48,709 bases of DNA from CAYNEL01 sp964396225 (GCA_964396225.1 CAYNEL010000003.1:1-48709), one strand, 5' to 3'. Shown: positions 30,971-39,440, numbered from the stretch's first letter. The notes: generated from the letters alone by a model not told the origin. Numbers and translations are program-made.

Positions 30971-31765
30971 TCAGCGGCCGTGCCAGAACCGGCGCAGGAT
31001 CCGGACGCACCGCCCCTCCCAGGCCGGCCGGTGCTTGGCGAAATACTTGTCCTGGGAGAGGAAGTATTCCTTTTTCTGGGCCAGAAGCGACGGCGAGCTC
31101 TGCCCGCCCACGTGTTCGACACGGTACTCCGGCCAATACTCTACCGAAAGCCCAGCCATCCTGGCCCGACGGCAGAGATCGATGTCCTCGAAATAGAGGA
31201 AGAACCGTTCATCGAAACCGTCGAGGCGCTCGAATGTTCGGCGGAGCAGGAACATGGCCGCGCCGCTGACCCAGGCGGCGGGACGGCGCGTCGGGGACAG
31301 CCAGATCCGTCGGCTGCGGGGCAGCCCAAGATTGTTGGCCAGAAGATCGATGAGATTGACCTCGCTGCCCGCGGCCCAGGCCTGGGGACGTCCATCCGCA
31401 CCCACAAGACCCAGTCCCACGACCCCGCGTTTCGGATCGGTCTGTAAATAGTCAGACACTTGGGTCAGGTCGCCTGGCAGAAAACGGGAGTCGGGGTTGC
31501 ACAAACCGAGAACGGTGCCTCGCGCCTCGCGGGCACCCAGATTGACCGCCCGACCAAAACCGAGGTTGACGCCATCGCCCACGATGCGGAAGGCGTGCCG
31601 TCTACAAAGCTCCGAGAGGTGGCCGGTCTCATCCCGGTCATTGTCGACCACGATGATTTCGTATTGATCCGGAACAAGGCCGGTGCGGGGAACGGACCCG
31701 AGCCAACTCGCGAGATGGTCTGCACTCCGATAATTGACGACGATGAAGGAAAAAAGTGGGTTCAT
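30971..31765 (-). CDS. GT2 family glycosyltransferase (rhamnosyltransferase-like)
   Basis: GT2 enzymes transfer sugars from nucleotide donors to lipid-linked acceptors on the inner membrane face. The 264-residue protein has the GT-A core: FSFIVVNYRSADHL at the start, EIIVVDNDRDE (donor-binding DND), LGFGRAVNLGAREARG, CNPDSRFLPGDL with the DxD-equivalent, then AAMFLLRRTFERLDGFDERFFLYFEDIDLCRRARMAG with the catalytic-base ED. ATG 31765 overlaps the stop of the upstream GT2 gene in an ATGA arrangement, so translation is coupled. The longer ORF start at 31939 would lie inside that gene. Substrate specificity cannot be read from the sequence. Confidence 0.88.
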   Translation of the reverse strand: MNPLFSFIVVNYRSADHLASWLGSVPRTGLVPDQYEIIVVDNDRDETGHLSELCRRHAFRIVGDGVNLGFGRAVNLGAREARGTVLGLCNPDSRFLPGDLTQVSDYLQTDPKRGVVGLGLVGADGRPQAWAAGSEVNLIDLLANNLGLPRSRRIWLSPTRRPAAWVSGAAMFLLRRTFERLDGFDERFFLYFEDIDLCRRARMAGLSVEYWPEYRVEHVGGQSSPSLLAQKKEYFLSQDKYFAKHRPAWEGRCVRILRRFWHGR

Positions 31766-32613
31766 AGGGACGAGTCGCGGTAGGCCCGGGCCACCTGCCG
31801 GACCGATTCGGAACGCGGGAAAAGCGTACGGTCGATTCGGTTTTTGGCCTGCCGCAAAAAAAGGAAGAGTCGTTGGGGGAGGCGCACCGATGACGGGGTA
31901 TGTGTCCTGAAGAATTGGATGCCGGAGCGCACCAGCCAATAGAGCTTCTCCGGGTTGTCTGTATTGCTCCGCTCCTCATGGAAGATGCGGGCCTGAGGAT
32001 CGACCATCAGCCGGTAGCCGGCACGCTGGAAACGACACGAGAGGTCGGCGTCCTCGTAATACAGAAAATACCGCTCGTCGAACATGCCTGCCCGCTCGAG
32101 GGCGCTCCGGACAAGGAGGGGGGCGCAGCCGGACAGCGACTCCGTGGGATACGGACGGCGCGAAATCGTGCGTCGAATGTGCGTCACCCGCATCCGGATC
32201 CATCGGATGCGGGCGCCGGCGAACCAGACCGATTGGTCCGGGGAGAGGACGAGGGGGCTAACCGCTCCGACGCGCGCGTCGGCTTCGCAGGCCTCGACCA
32301 GCGAGACGAGGGCCTGGGGGTCGACCCAGGCGTCCTGGTTGACCAACCAGACGTACGCGGCGCCCGCCTTGAGCGCCGAGCGGATACCGACGTTGTGGCC
32401 GGCGCCGAAACCAAGGTTCCGACCGTTCTCGAAGAAATGGATGGATGGATAGCGTCTTTTCAACGCCTCGAGTGAGCCGTCGGTAGAGCCGTTGTCGATG
32501 ACAGTGATGGTCTTCTCGGAATACTCGAGAGCCAGAAGGGAATCAAGGCACCGGGCGGTCAGCTCGAGCCCGTTGTAATTGAGAACCTGGATGGCGACAA
32601 GCGGCTGGGGCAT
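31762..32613 (-). CDS. GT2 family glycosyltransferase
   Basis: This 283-residue GT2 enzyme shows VAIQVLNYNGLELTARCLDSL, TVIDNGSTDGSLEAL, NLGFGAGHNVGIRSAL, VNQDAWVDPQAL (DxD region) and ERAGMFDERYFLYYEDADLSCRFQRAGY, the same order as in its neighbour. The two are paralogs. The C-terminal 60 residues are basic and may bind membrane. ATG 32613 is chosen because the family begins at this point. The upstream in-frame extension to 32724 overlaps the flippase gene. It is separated from the Wzx-like gene by 73 nt without a clear promoter, so it is probably in the same operon. Confidence 0.88.
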   Translation of the reverse strand: MPQPLVAIQVLNYNGLELTARCLDSLLALEYSEKTITVIDNGSTDGSLEALKRRYPSIHFFENGRNLGFGAGHNVGIRSALKAGAAYVWLVNQDAWVDPQALVSLVEACEADARVGAVSPLVLSPDQSVWFAGARIRWIRMRVTHIRRTISRRPYPTESLSGCAPLLVRSALERAGMFDERYFLYYEDADLSCRFQRAGYRLMVDPQARIFHEERSNTDNPEKLYWLVRSGIQFFRTHTPSSVRLPQRLFLFLRQAKNRIDRTLFPRSESVRQVARAYRDSSL

Positions 32614-32686
32614 GGGGTTACGCTCAAGGGGATGAGGCGCCCTCCGCGCCGCGTGACAAACCGGCTGGTCAGCCTTGAAAAGCCCG

Positions 32687-34141
32687 TCAGGGCTCGACTT
32701 GGAATTCCTCGTGGGGTGCAACATCGCGGTCGCGGGCCACCAGCATCCGCAGTTCTCCGAGATGCACGGCCCGCGTGAACCAGAGTGCCAGGGCGTACAA
32801 AACCATGCCGAGGATGAGCACGGGGGCGATGGGCCAGTGTTTGATGACGGTCAGGCCGGCCCCCATGATGAGGGCGGCGGCGGCGATCCGGGCACCGCTC
32901 TCGATGGTCGGCCGGAAACCGACGTGTCTGACGATGAAGAAGAGTCCGATGGCGGCCACGAGAAATTCGGTGGCTACCGAGATCCAAGCCGCCGCCATGT
33001 AGGCGTACTGCTTGATAAAGAGGAGGTTGGCTGAAATATTGAAGGCGGCCACCCAGATCAGGGCCTTCATCAGTCGGGTCTGTTGGTTGGCCACGATGAG
33101 AATGGCGTTGAAGAGGTTGCCGAAAAAGATGAAGATGAGAGCGAAGATGAGGACGCGCAGGACCCCTGCCGACGCCGCGAAGCCTTCGCCGCCGACCAGT
33201 CGGACCAGTTCATCGGCCAGCACGAGCCCGCCGACCAGGAGGGGCGCCAGGAGGATGAAGAAAACCTTGAGGGTCTTGTTGGCCACGAGATCGAATTTCT
33301 CACGCTCAGCATGGATGTAGCGCGACAGGATGGGCAGCACGAGACCGACCACCATGGCTGGGAAGAAGGTGAGATTCTCGATGATCTTATAAGCCAGATT
33401 GTAGATACCTACCGCGGCTGGGGTGGAAAACAGGGAGAGGAGGATGGTGTCCATCTTGAAGTACGCGAAGGTGATGATGGCCGCCCCGCCCACGGGGAGC
33501 GACTCGCGGAGGAACTGTTTCCAGAACTGGACGTCAAAAACGAGACTAAAAGGACCGAAGCGCCTCGCCATCAGGAGAACGGCGGTGATATTGAAAGCCA
33601 TGTAGGCGAGGAGCGAGCAGGCCACGACGATGAATCCGAGATCCCAGTACGCGGCGGCGGCGATGACTCCCAGTTGGACGGTCTTGCCGACGAGCTCGAT
33701 GGCCGACACCCGGTACATCATGAGGTGCTTCTGGAACAAGCCGTTCAGCGTGAGCGACCCGGAGGCGAAGACGAAGGCGGCTCCAGCGATGATGATGGCG
33801 GCCCGCACCTCGCCCGGGTAGGGAAGCCACCACACGAAGGCCGGGATGAGGCTGAAGATGACAAGGGAGGCGAGAAAGCGGAGAGCCAGCACCCGGGACA
33901 TGATCCGGCCCTCGTCCGCTCCTGGGCGGCCGAGCTCGCGAGCGGTCACGGTGGCCAGCCCAAAGTCCCCGATGGCGTTGAAAAAAGCGAAAAACGCCAG
34001 CATGGTGGCGTAATGGCCGAAACCGTCCTGCCCGAGGTACCGGGTGAGGACACCGATGGCCGCCAGCGCCAGTATAGTGGCGCAGACCTTGGCCAGGGAA
34101 TTCAGCACGACATTCATGGCTATCCGGCGCGCGAGAGGCAT
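32687..34141 (-). CDS. Wzx-like polysaccharide flippase (MATE/MOP superfamily)
   Basis: Wzx proteins flip undecaprenyl-linked oligosaccharides across the membrane. From ATG 34141 the protein has 484 residues and about 14 hydrophobic helices. Typical Wzx-like motifs include VLTRYLGQDGFGHYATMLAFFAFFNAIGDFGLATVTARELGR at the N-terminus (helices 1-2). Mid-protein the sequence reads FKMDTILLSLFSTPAAVGIYNLAYKI. A TTG 39 bp upstream is rejected because it lies within the -10 region. A TATAAT box at 34169-34174 (minus strand) starts the operon. MurJ is the main alternative. The downstream glycosyltransferases and ligase-like genes favour Wzx. Confidence 0.85.
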   Translation of the reverse strand: MPLARRIAMNVVLNSLAKVCATILALAAIGVLTRYLGQDGFGHYATMLAFFAFFNAIGDFGLATVTARELGRPGADEGRIMSRVLALRFLASLVIFSLIPAFVWWLPYPGEVRAAIIIAGAAFVFASGSLTLNGLFQKHLMMYRVSAIELVGKTVQLGVIAAAAYWDLGFIVVACSLLAYMAFNITAVLLMARRFGPFSLVFDVQFWKQFLRESLPVGGAAIITFAYFKMDTILLSLFSTPAAVGIYNLAYKIIENLTFFPAMVVGLVLPILSRYIHAEREKFDLVANKTLKVFFILLAPLLVGGLVLADELVRLVGGEGFAASAGVLRVLIFALIFIFFGNLFNAILIVANQQTRLMKALIWVAAFNISANLLFIKQYAYMAAAWISVATEFLVAAIGLFFIVRHVGFRPTIESGARIAAAALIMGAGLTVIKHWPIAPVLILGMVLYALALWFTRAVHLGELRMLVARDRDVAPHEEFQVEP

Positions 34142-34168
34142 AGGGAGGGAGCGGGATACGGTGTTTTC

Positions 34169-34174
34169 ATTATA
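34169..34174 (-). promoter_or_regulatory. -10 box of the polysaccharide operon
   Basis: TATAAT on the minus strand, 27 nt before ATG 34141, begins directly after the khpB terminator hairpin. No good -35 is seen. Confidence 0.6.
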
Positions 34175-34179
34175 AGCCA

Positions 34180-34213
34180 AAGGCCTCCTTCCATACGATG
34201 CGGAGGAGGCCTT
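34180..34213 (-). terminator. Terminator after khpB
   Basis: AAGGCCTCC and GGAGGCCTT form a perfect 9-bp stem with a 16-nt loop, followed on the minus strand by TTGGCTT. The T-tract is weak. Confidence 0.6.
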
Positions 34214-34238
34214 GTCCCGATGGAAAGGAAAAGGACGG

Positions 34239-34754
34239 TTAGGCGGCTTCGGGAGCCTCGAGGCCGGCCGTCGGGGCGGGCTTGACGGCCACCTTGCGCT
34301 CGTCGCCCTGGCCCACGCTTTCGGTCACCACCCGCGCGTCCTGGGCGAGAGCGGTGTGCACCACCTTGCGCTCATAGTTGGACATGGGCCGCAAAAACGC
34401 CGGTGCGCCGAGACGGAGCGCTTCTTCCGCCGCTTCAGCGGCCTCCCGGAAGAGGACCTCCTGCTTCCCGGCCCAGTAGGCGTTGATGTCGACGGTAAAG
34501 GAGGTGTCCTCGATACCCTTGTGTCGTGCCAGAAGCCGCAGCAGGTGTTGGAAGGCTAGGAGATTAACCCCGCGCTGGCCGATCAGGAGATTGGAGTCGT
34601 TCTCCACGCTGACGGTGACGACGAAAGATCCTTGGACGGGAGTACCAGCCGGCTCTACGGACACAGAAGCCGCAAACCCCATCCGCTCCAGCAGCTCAAT
34701 GGCCAAAAGGCGTGCGGTTTCTCGGGCTTCGGTTGGGACAAGGGGGGTTTCCAT
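34239..34754 (-). CDS. khpB: KhpB/Jag RNA-binding protein (KH and R3H domains)
   Basis: KhpB (Jag) is an RNA-binding protein linked to cell division and envelope synthesis in Gram-positive bacteria. The 171-residue protein lacks the N-terminal Jag_N domain. It contains a KH-II domain (about 38-105, NLLIGQRGVNLLAFQHLLRLL) and an R3H-like domain (about 120-155, MSNYERKVVHTALAQDARV; the canonical RxxxH is present as RKVVH). The tail is Ala/Pro-rich. The gene lies 6 bp after yidC, the standard jag position. ATG 34754 (cctATG) fits. A terminator follows, so khpB ends the rpmH operon. Confidence 0.9.
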   Translation of the reverse strand: METPLVPTEARETARLLAIELLERMGFAASVSVEPAGTPVQGSFVVTVSVENDSNLLIGQRGVNLLAFQHLLRLLARHKGIEDTSFTVDINAYWAGKQEVLFREAAEAAEEALRLGAPAFLRPMSNYERKVVHTALAQDARVVTESVGQGDERKVAVKPAPTAGLEAPEAA

Positions 34755-34760
34755 AGGTTT

Positions 34761-35501
34761 TCAAGCGTTGGAAGGGGAGGCTTTCCTGGCCGTTTCAGCG
34801 GTCAAAAGCCGTTGTTGAATGATAGCAAAAATCGTGGACACAAGCCAATACAAGGACAGTCCGGCCGGGAACGTGGCACCGATCCAGAGAGTGAGGAGCG
34901 GACCAATGTAAAGCATCTGCTTCATCATCATCTGGGTTGGGTCCGGCTCCGGTTTTCCCTGCGTCGCTGGGGTCTCGGGCGGCATCAGCATCTTGGTCTG
35001 CCAGTACTGGGCAGCAGCCGTCAGCACAGCAAAGAGGAGGTTGGGTTTGGAAAGGTCCACGAGACTGAGGAAAAAGTGGTTGATCTGACCGGGATTGGCG
35101 ACGACGGCGTAGAGGTCGGCCGGATTGACCGTCAGACCGTTACTGGTGATGCTGATGATCACGCGGTAAATGGTGATGAGGATGACCAGCTGGATGATAA
35201 GAGGCAGGCATCCGGCCGCCGGATTAACCCCGTTTTCCTTGTAAAGAGACATGAGCCGCTTGGCCTGCTCCTGCTTGTCCTTCTTGTAGCGCTCCTGGAC
35301 TTCCTTGATTTTGGGTTGGAGGGCCTGGAGAGCTTTTTGGGATTGGATCTGCTTTTTGGAAAGGGGGTAGAGGGCGAATTTGAGGACTAGGGTGAGGGCG
35401 ATGATCGCCACCCCAAAATCCCCCCAAGGGAAGACATTATAAAAAAAGACCAGGAGGTTATAGATCGGCTGGTAGATGAGGGCGTGGAAAAATTCTCCCA
35501 T
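34761..35501 (-). CDS. yidC: YidC/Oxa1 membrane protein insertase
   Basis: YidC inserts and folds inner-membrane proteins, alone or with SecYEG. The 246-residue protein is the short form with five membrane helices and no large periplasmic domain. The first helical hairpin and cytoplasmic loop are visible (ALYPLSKKQIQSQKALQALQPKIKEVQERYKKDKQEQ), then NPAAGCLPLIIQLVILITIYRVI and TLWIGATFPAGLSLYWLVST. The groove Arg of many YidC proteins is replaced by Lys in TLVLKFALYPL (near residue 42), a conservative change that keeps the positive charge. ATG 35501 follows AAAGGA, a weak Shine-Dalgarno. It sits in the usual rnpA-yidC-khpB order. Confidence 0.93.
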   Translation of the reverse strand: MGEFFHALIYQPIYNLLVFFYNVFPWGDFGVAIIALTLVLKFALYPLSKKQIQSQKALQALQPKIKEVQERYKKDKQEQAKRLMSLYKENGVNPAAGCLPLIIQLVILITIYRVIISITSNGLTVNPADLYAVVANPGQINHFFLSLVDLSKPNLLFAVLTAAAQYWQTKMLMPPETPATQGKPEPDPTQMMMKQMLYIGPLLTLWIGATFPAGLSLYWLVSTIFAIIQQRLLTAETARKASPSNA

Positions 35502-35513
35502 AAAATCCTTTAT

Positions 35514-35867
35514 TTAAGCCATGATAAGTCTGTTTTTCGCCAGAATCCGGCCTATGGCAAGCTGGATGGTTTCCACATCAAGCGTTTCCGGGCGAAAACG
35601 GTACATTATCAGGATATCATAGCCAGGAGACAGCTGGGTAAGATAAAAACGGACCCCCTCCCGGGCAATCCGTTTCGCTCGATTCCGATCCACAGCCTTC
35701 GGAAAATGCTTCTTTGAAGCCACAAAAGCGAATTTTGAGGCTTTTGCCGCCTGGATTTCCCTGGGCAGCCATTTGAAGAGGATCGGGCCGTCAGCGGCCG
35801 ATCGTCCTTGGCGGGCGATGGTTGCAATCCGGGTTTGGTTGGCCAGGCGGAATCCCCTTGGCATCAT
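35514..35867 (-). CDS. rnpA: Ribonuclease P protein component
   Basis: RnpA is the protein cofactor of RNase P, which matures tRNA 5' ends. The 117-residue product is of normal length and contains the family motif DRNRAKRIAREGVR (RNRxKRxxRE, near residues 58-71). It starts MPRGFRLANQTRI, as usual, and has FAFVASKKHFPKAV before the motif. Two ATGs lie side by side (35867 and 35864). The first follows cct, like most starts here. The gene begins 17 bp after rpmH and ends 12 bp before yidC. Confidence 0.94.
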   Translation of the reverse strand: MMPRGFRLANQTRIATIARQGRSAADGPILFKWLPREIQAAKASKFAFVASKKHFPKAVDRNRAKRIAREGVRFYLTQLSPGYDILIMYRFRPETLDVETIQLAIGRILAKNRLIMA

Positions 35868-35884
35868 AGGCCGGGATAGAAACG

Positions 35885-36019
35885 CTAGGCGGAAAGGCGC
35901 TTCCGCCCCTTTTGACGGCGGCGCTTCAGCACCTGTCGGCCGTCCTGGGTGGCGCTCCGTTTCCGGAACCCATGGCGGCGCTTGCGGCGGATCTTTTTGG
36001 GCTGAAAAGTGCGTTTCAT
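35885..36019 (-). CDS. rpmH: 50S ribosomal protein L34
   Basis: L34 is the short, highly basic protein of the large subunit. The 44 residues read MKRTFQPKKIRRKRRHGFRK and then RSATQDGRQVLKRRRQKGRK, ending RLSA, which fits the family exactly (usual length 44-46). ATG 36019 is preceded by gcgt. The gene heads the rpmH-rnpA-yidC-khpB operon and is divergent from dnaA, the arrangement typical of chromosome origins. It is driven by the TTGACT/TACACT promoter. Confidence 0.97.
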   Translation of the reverse strand: MKRTFQPKKIRRKRRHGFRKRSATQDGRQVLKRRRQKGRKRLSA

Positions 36020-36047
36020 ACGCAAAAGAAAGGTAACGACTTTGGCT

Positions 36048-36076
36048 AGTGTAGGCTATCCGAGAGAAAAAGTCAA
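36048..36076 (-). promoter_or_regulatory. Promoter of the rpmH-rnpA-yidC-khpB operon
   Basis: On the minus strand, TTGACT (36071-36076), a 17-bp spacer and TACACT (36048-36053). The start point is near 36041, so the leader is about 20 nt. Confidence 0.85.
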
Positions 36077-36079
36077 ACT

Positions 36080-36180
36080 TTTCAACTTATCGAAGGCCTT
36101 TTCCACGGAGTATCGGACCTGTCAAGCCGACCACTATTTGAAGTTATCCACATTTTCCTTGGCTTATCCACACTTTTTTC
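36080..36180. other. DnaA boxes upstream of dnaA (origin, left part)
   Basis: Two perfect consensus boxes, TTATCCACA at 36144-36152 and 36164-36172, lie exactly 20 bp apart on the plus strand. TTTTCCACG (36100-36108) and TTATCGAAG (36087-36095) are weaker relatives. This region separates rpmH from dnaA and may also allow DnaA to regulate its own gene. Confidence 0.9.
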
Positions 36181-36212
36181 ACATTTTGGCTCTAGTAAGA
36201 GGAAAAATGGGG

Positions 36213-36221
36213 TGATATAAT
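36213..36221 (+). promoter_or_regulatory. dnaA promoter
   Basis: TGA-TATAAT forms an extended -10 with a poor -35, 27 nt before ATG 36249. It lies 40 bp downstream of two perfect DnaA boxes. Confidence 0.75.
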
Positions 36222-36248
36222 CAATCAACCCACTCTTCCGCCAGCCCT

Positions 36249-37673
36249 ATGGACCATCAGGAACTCTGGAAAGCCGCTCTTGGGGAAATAGAGCTGGCCA
36301 TTTCCAAGGCCAACTTCAATACCTGGTTTAAGAACACCAACATCCTCTCCAATGAGAACGGCCAGGTGGTAATCGGCGTGCCGAGTGGTTTCGCCAAGGA
36401 ATGGCTTGAAAACAAGTACAACCACTACATCCTCCAAGCCCTCCAACGGCACGATGGGACGGTGAAGGGGATTAATTGCATCATCTATACCCCTCCCCGC
36501 CACAATGAGGCTCCTGCGGCGGGCCGTAGCATAGACGCGGTCCGTCCCAAGGAAACCAGACCGACGGCGACTGTTGTCTCCACGCCAGCACCAACTCAAG
36601 CCCGCGCTTCTGCCGCCCGGACGACAGGTTCAACCTCAATCACCCTCAACCCCCGTTATACCTTTGAGAGTTTCGTGGTGGGTGAGAACAACGATCTGGC
36701 TCGAGCGGCATGTGTGGCGGTGGCTGAACACCCCGGCACCACCTACAACCCCCTCTTCATCTACGGCGGGGTGGGTTTGGGAAAAACCCACCTCCTCCAG
36801 GCCATTGGCAACCACATCCTCTCCCAGGCTAAGGGGGTGCACATCCACTACACCACTTCCCAAGATTTTACCGACAAGATTATCGAGGCCCTCCAAAACA
36901 AGGCCATCCGGGAATTCCTGGACCAGTACCGACATATCGACATTCTCCTCATTGATGATATTCAGTTCCTTTCCGGACGCGAGAAGACCCAGGAGATTTT
37001 CTTTAACATATTCAACTCCCTCTACCAGCTCAACAAACAAATTGTGATGACGAGCGACCGTCCTCCCCAAGCCATCCCCACCATTGAGGACCGTCTGCGC
37101 TCCCGCTTCGCGAGTGGTATGATCGCCGATATCAACCGCCCAAGCCTCGAGACGAGGATGGCTATTTTGAGGCTTAAAATAAAGGAAAAATCGATAAAAC
37201 TAGATGATGAGTCACTCCGTTTCATCGCGGAACAGATGGTCAATAACGTGCGTGAGCTTGAAGGGGCGTTGAATCGAGTGGTTGCGGCCTGCGAACTCCA
37301 AGGCCTTGTCCCAGACCTCGGCCTGACGGAGCGCATCCTCTCCCCCCTCGTCACCCAGACCAAGAAAACCCTCAATAAAGAGCGGGTGGCGGAGGTAGTG
37401 ACGGAGTTTTTCCACCTTCCAAATGGAGAACTAATGAAAAAGACCCGTAAAAAGGAAATAGTGGAGCCGCGCCAGATCGCCATGTTCCTGATGCGTCAGG
37501 AATTGGGGCTCCCCCTCTCAGCCATCGGGAAGTTCTTTGGCGGCAAAGACCACACCACCACCCTACACGCTTGTGAAAAAATAGAGAAACGTATCGATGA
37601 TGATAGTGGGTTTGCTGAGGAAATCAAACAGGTGCGGGAGCGGTTGTACCAAGAACAGCTTCCAACACATTAA
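36249..37673 (+). CDS. dnaA: Chromosomal replication initiator protein DnaA
   Basis: DnaA binds DnaA boxes, melts the origin and loads the helicase. The 474-residue protein has domain I (about 1-85, ELWKAALGEIELAISKANFNTWF), a variable Pro/Thr linker (about 95-130), and an AAA+ domain III with ARYTFESFVVGENN-type entry, Walker A GGVGLGKTHLLQ near residue 173 and Walker B LLIDDIQFL. Domain IV carries the DnaA signature (GKFFGGKDHTTTLHACEKI near 430-450). All key motifs are present and length is normal. ATG 36249 (ccctATG). The gene is divergent from rpmH and followed by an origin-like spacer before dnaN. Confidence 0.98.
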   Translation: MDHQELWKAALGEIELAISKANFNTWFKNTNILSNENGQVVIGVPSGFAKEWLENKYNHYILQALQRHDGTVKGINCIIYTPPRHNEAPAAGRSIDAVRPKETRPTATVVSTPAPTQARASAARTTGSTSITLNPRYTFESFVVGENNDLARAACVAVAEHPGTTYNPLFIYGGVGLGKTHLLQAIGNHILSQAKGVHIHYTTSQDFTDKIIEALQNKAIREFLDQYRHIDILLIDDIQFLSGREKTQEIFFNIFNSLYQLNKQIVMTSDRPPQAIPTIEDRLRSRFASGMIADINRPSLETRMAILRLKIKEKSIKLDDESLRFIAEQMVNNVRELEGALNRVVAACELQGLVPDLGLTERILSPLVTQTKKTLNKERVAEVVTEFFHLPNGELMKKTRKKEIVEPRQIAMFLMRQELGLPLSAIGKFFGGKDHTTTLHACEKIEKRIDDDSGFAEEIKQVRERLYQEQLPTH

Positions 37674-37681
37674 GGTTTGGA

Positions 37682-37937
37682 TGTGGAGAAGGTGTGAATA
37701 AGCATTCTTCTGAGTTGGAGAAGAGTTGGAGTGGTTGTGGAAAAACAAACACTTATCCCACCCCCTCAACCGCACTGTGGAGAATGTGTATGATAGGGAC
37801 CCCCTTATCCAACCAATAAAAACAAAAAAATCCTTTTATAGGGAGAGGTTACGGGATTTTCCACAAATACACACCTTTAGTGATAGTAGTAAAGATTATT
37901 TAATTTAAATTACTCTAAATACTATTAGATTACGGAT
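37682..37937. other. Likely chromosomal origin (oriC) between dnaA and dnaN
   Basis: A 264-bp gap holds DnaA-box-like 9-mers: TGTGGAGAA (37682, 37776), TGTGAATAA (37693, inverse of TTATTCACA), TGTGGAAAA (37736), TTATCCCAC (37753), TTATCCAAC (37805) and TTTTCCACA (37857). After the last box, 3-bp periodic TAG-type triplets (37878-37895) precede a very AT-rich stretch (37890-37933) that fits a DNA unwinding element. Location between dnaA and dnaN supports an origin. Confidence 0.8.
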
Positions 37938-39068
37938 ATGAAATTGACATGCACTCAGGAGAATCTCCGTAAAGCGGTAGCGGCAGCGGAACGCGTCGTG
38001 GGCCGGCAAGCCACCCTCCCTATCCTTGGGAACTTCCTTCTTGAGACTGAAAACGGGCGCCTCAAGATTTCAGCCACCAACCTTGAGTTGGGTTTGTTGG
38101 TGTGGGTGGGGGCAAAGGTGGTTGAGGAGGGGCGGGTGACGGTTCCTGCCCGACTTCTCTCTAGTTTTATCGCCAATCTCCCCGCGGATGAGGTGGTGAC
38201 AATGGAAAGTGAGGGGCAAACCCTCCATGTGTCTGGTGGGCGGTACCGCGTGCGTATCAATGGTTTGGACGCCAAAGACTTTCCATTAATGCCGCAACCC
38301 AAAAACACCACCCCACTTATCCTTCCTGCCCAAGCTTTCAAACAGGCCCTCTCCCGCATTCTCCCTTGTGTAGCTACTCAGGAAACACGGCTGGAATTGA
38401 TGGGAGTAAGTGTTTTGTTTGGAAAGAAGGGGATTGATTTGGCGGCCACTGACAGTTTCCGGCTAGCTGAGGATGTGTTGGTTTTTGATTGGGGTGGGAA
38501 TCAGGCGCTTACCCAAATCATCATTCCTGCCCACACCCTCGCTGAAGTGGTCCGTGGCGTCGACGTGAACACCACTGAAGTCAAAATGATCGTCGAGGAA
38601 AACCAGCTTTTCTTCGATGTGGATGGGGTGCGCATCGTTTCTCGCCTTATTACCGGGAGATTTCCCGACTACAAGCAAATCATTCCCGAACGCTTCGCGA
38701 CCAATGTGGGGGTGGATCGGGAATTGTTTGTGAGGGCTGTGCGGATCGCCTCTCTCTTCGCCTCAGGAACCGCCCGCGAGGTGGTTTTAAAGGTACGGCC
38801 TAAGGAGAGTTTAATGGTGGTGGAGTCCCGTTCCCAAGAAAGCGGTGAAAACCAAACCAAAGTCCCACTCCGTGTCGTATCTGGTGACGCCGACGGGGAG
38901 TATATCTTCAATGCCCAATACCTCATGGACGGCATCCAATCGGTAGGCACCGACGAAGTGTTGCTTTGTGTGAATGAGAATATCGCCCCAGCCGCCTTAA
39001 AACCATCTCAGGACGGCTCTTCGAATGAAAATAGGTTCCTCTATATCCTCATGCCCATCCGCGCCTAA
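37938..39068 (+). CDS. dnaN: DNA polymerase III sliding clamp (beta subunit)
   Basis: DnaN is the ring-shaped processivity clamp that tethers polymerases and repair proteins. The 376-residue protein matches the usual length and has three repeated clamp domains (about 1-120, 128-250, 255-376). Recognisable features are CTQENLRKAVAAAERVVGRQATLPILGNFLLE at the N-terminus, LPCVATQETRLELMGVSVLF at the domain 1/2 border, GRFPDYKQIIPERF in domain 2, and the C-terminal end FLYILMPIRA, which forms part of the partner-binding pocket. ATG 37938 (gatATG) lies after the AT-rich element. A weak TACTAT (37920-37925) may be its -10. It is followed by a DciA-like gene. Confidence 0.97.
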   Translation: MKLTCTQENLRKAVAAAERVVGRQATLPILGNFLLETENGRLKISATNLELGLLVWVGAKVVEEGRVTVPARLLSSFIANLPADEVVTMESEGQTLHVSGGRYRVRINGLDAKDFPLMPQPKNTTPLILPAQAFKQALSRILPCVATQETRLELMGVSVLFGKKGIDLAATDSFRLAEDVLVFDWGGNQALTQIIIPAHTLAEVVRGVDVNTTEVKMIVEENQLFFDVDGVRIVSRLITGRFPDYKQIIPERFATNVGVDRELFVRAVRIASLFASGTAREVVLKVRPKESLMVVESRSQESGENQTKVPLRVVSGDADGEYIFNAQYLMDGIQSVGTDEVLLCVNENIAPAALKPSQDGSSNENRFLYILMPIRA

Positions 39069-39095
39069 AAGCGCATTGCAAGGCCTTCAACAGAT

Positions 39096-39428
39096 ATGCA
39101 GAAGCTTTCCCGGCTCATCAACCAAAAACAACCCAGCGACCCTGCAGGGGAGCGGATGGGGGGATTGGTATCTGGGCCGCCCGCGCTGGATGAAAAAACT
39201 ATTTTTTACGTGTTTCAGACGCTGGTACGGCGTGAATATGGAGCGCGTGGCTCGGTGGCCCTCACCCCCCAACGGTACCATGAACACATCCTGTTTGTTT
39301 CGGCGGGGAACGCCCTGTGGGCCCATGAATTCACCTCACAAGCAGACCGCTTCCTCACCCTCTTGAACGACGAGCTGGGGCGTGAGGCTGTGCGGGGTGT
39401 GAGGGTCAAGCACCGATACGCTGGATGA
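39096..39428 (+). CDS. DciA-like (DUF721) protein, predicted helicase loader/partner
   Basis: DUF721/DciA proteins load or recruit the replicative helicase DnaB in bacteria lacking DnaC/DnaI-type loaders. This 110-residue protein resembles the DUF721 core: LSRLINQ at the start, VFQTLVRREYGARG and HILFVSAGNALWAHEFTSQADRFLTLLNDELG, ending VRGVRVKHRYAG. The WA-[HE]-EF-x-LN arrangement is typical. ATG 39096 (gatATG) lies 27 bp after dnaN. Its place immediately after dnaA-dnaN strongly suits a replication role. A hairpin follows between this gene and the convergent PBP gene. Confidence 0.78.
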   Translation: MQKLSRLINQKQPSDPAGERMGGLVSGPPALDEKTIFYVFQTLVRREYGARGSVALTPQRYHEHILFVSAGNALWAHEFTSQADRFLTLLNDELGREAVRGVRVKHRYAG

Positions 39429-39440
39429 ACACTCCCCAAC

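Noticed and set aside
33083..34285. 400-codon plus-strand frame across the flippase gene
   Set aside because: The product is highly charged and low-complexity. The minus strand encodes a clear 14-helix flippase.
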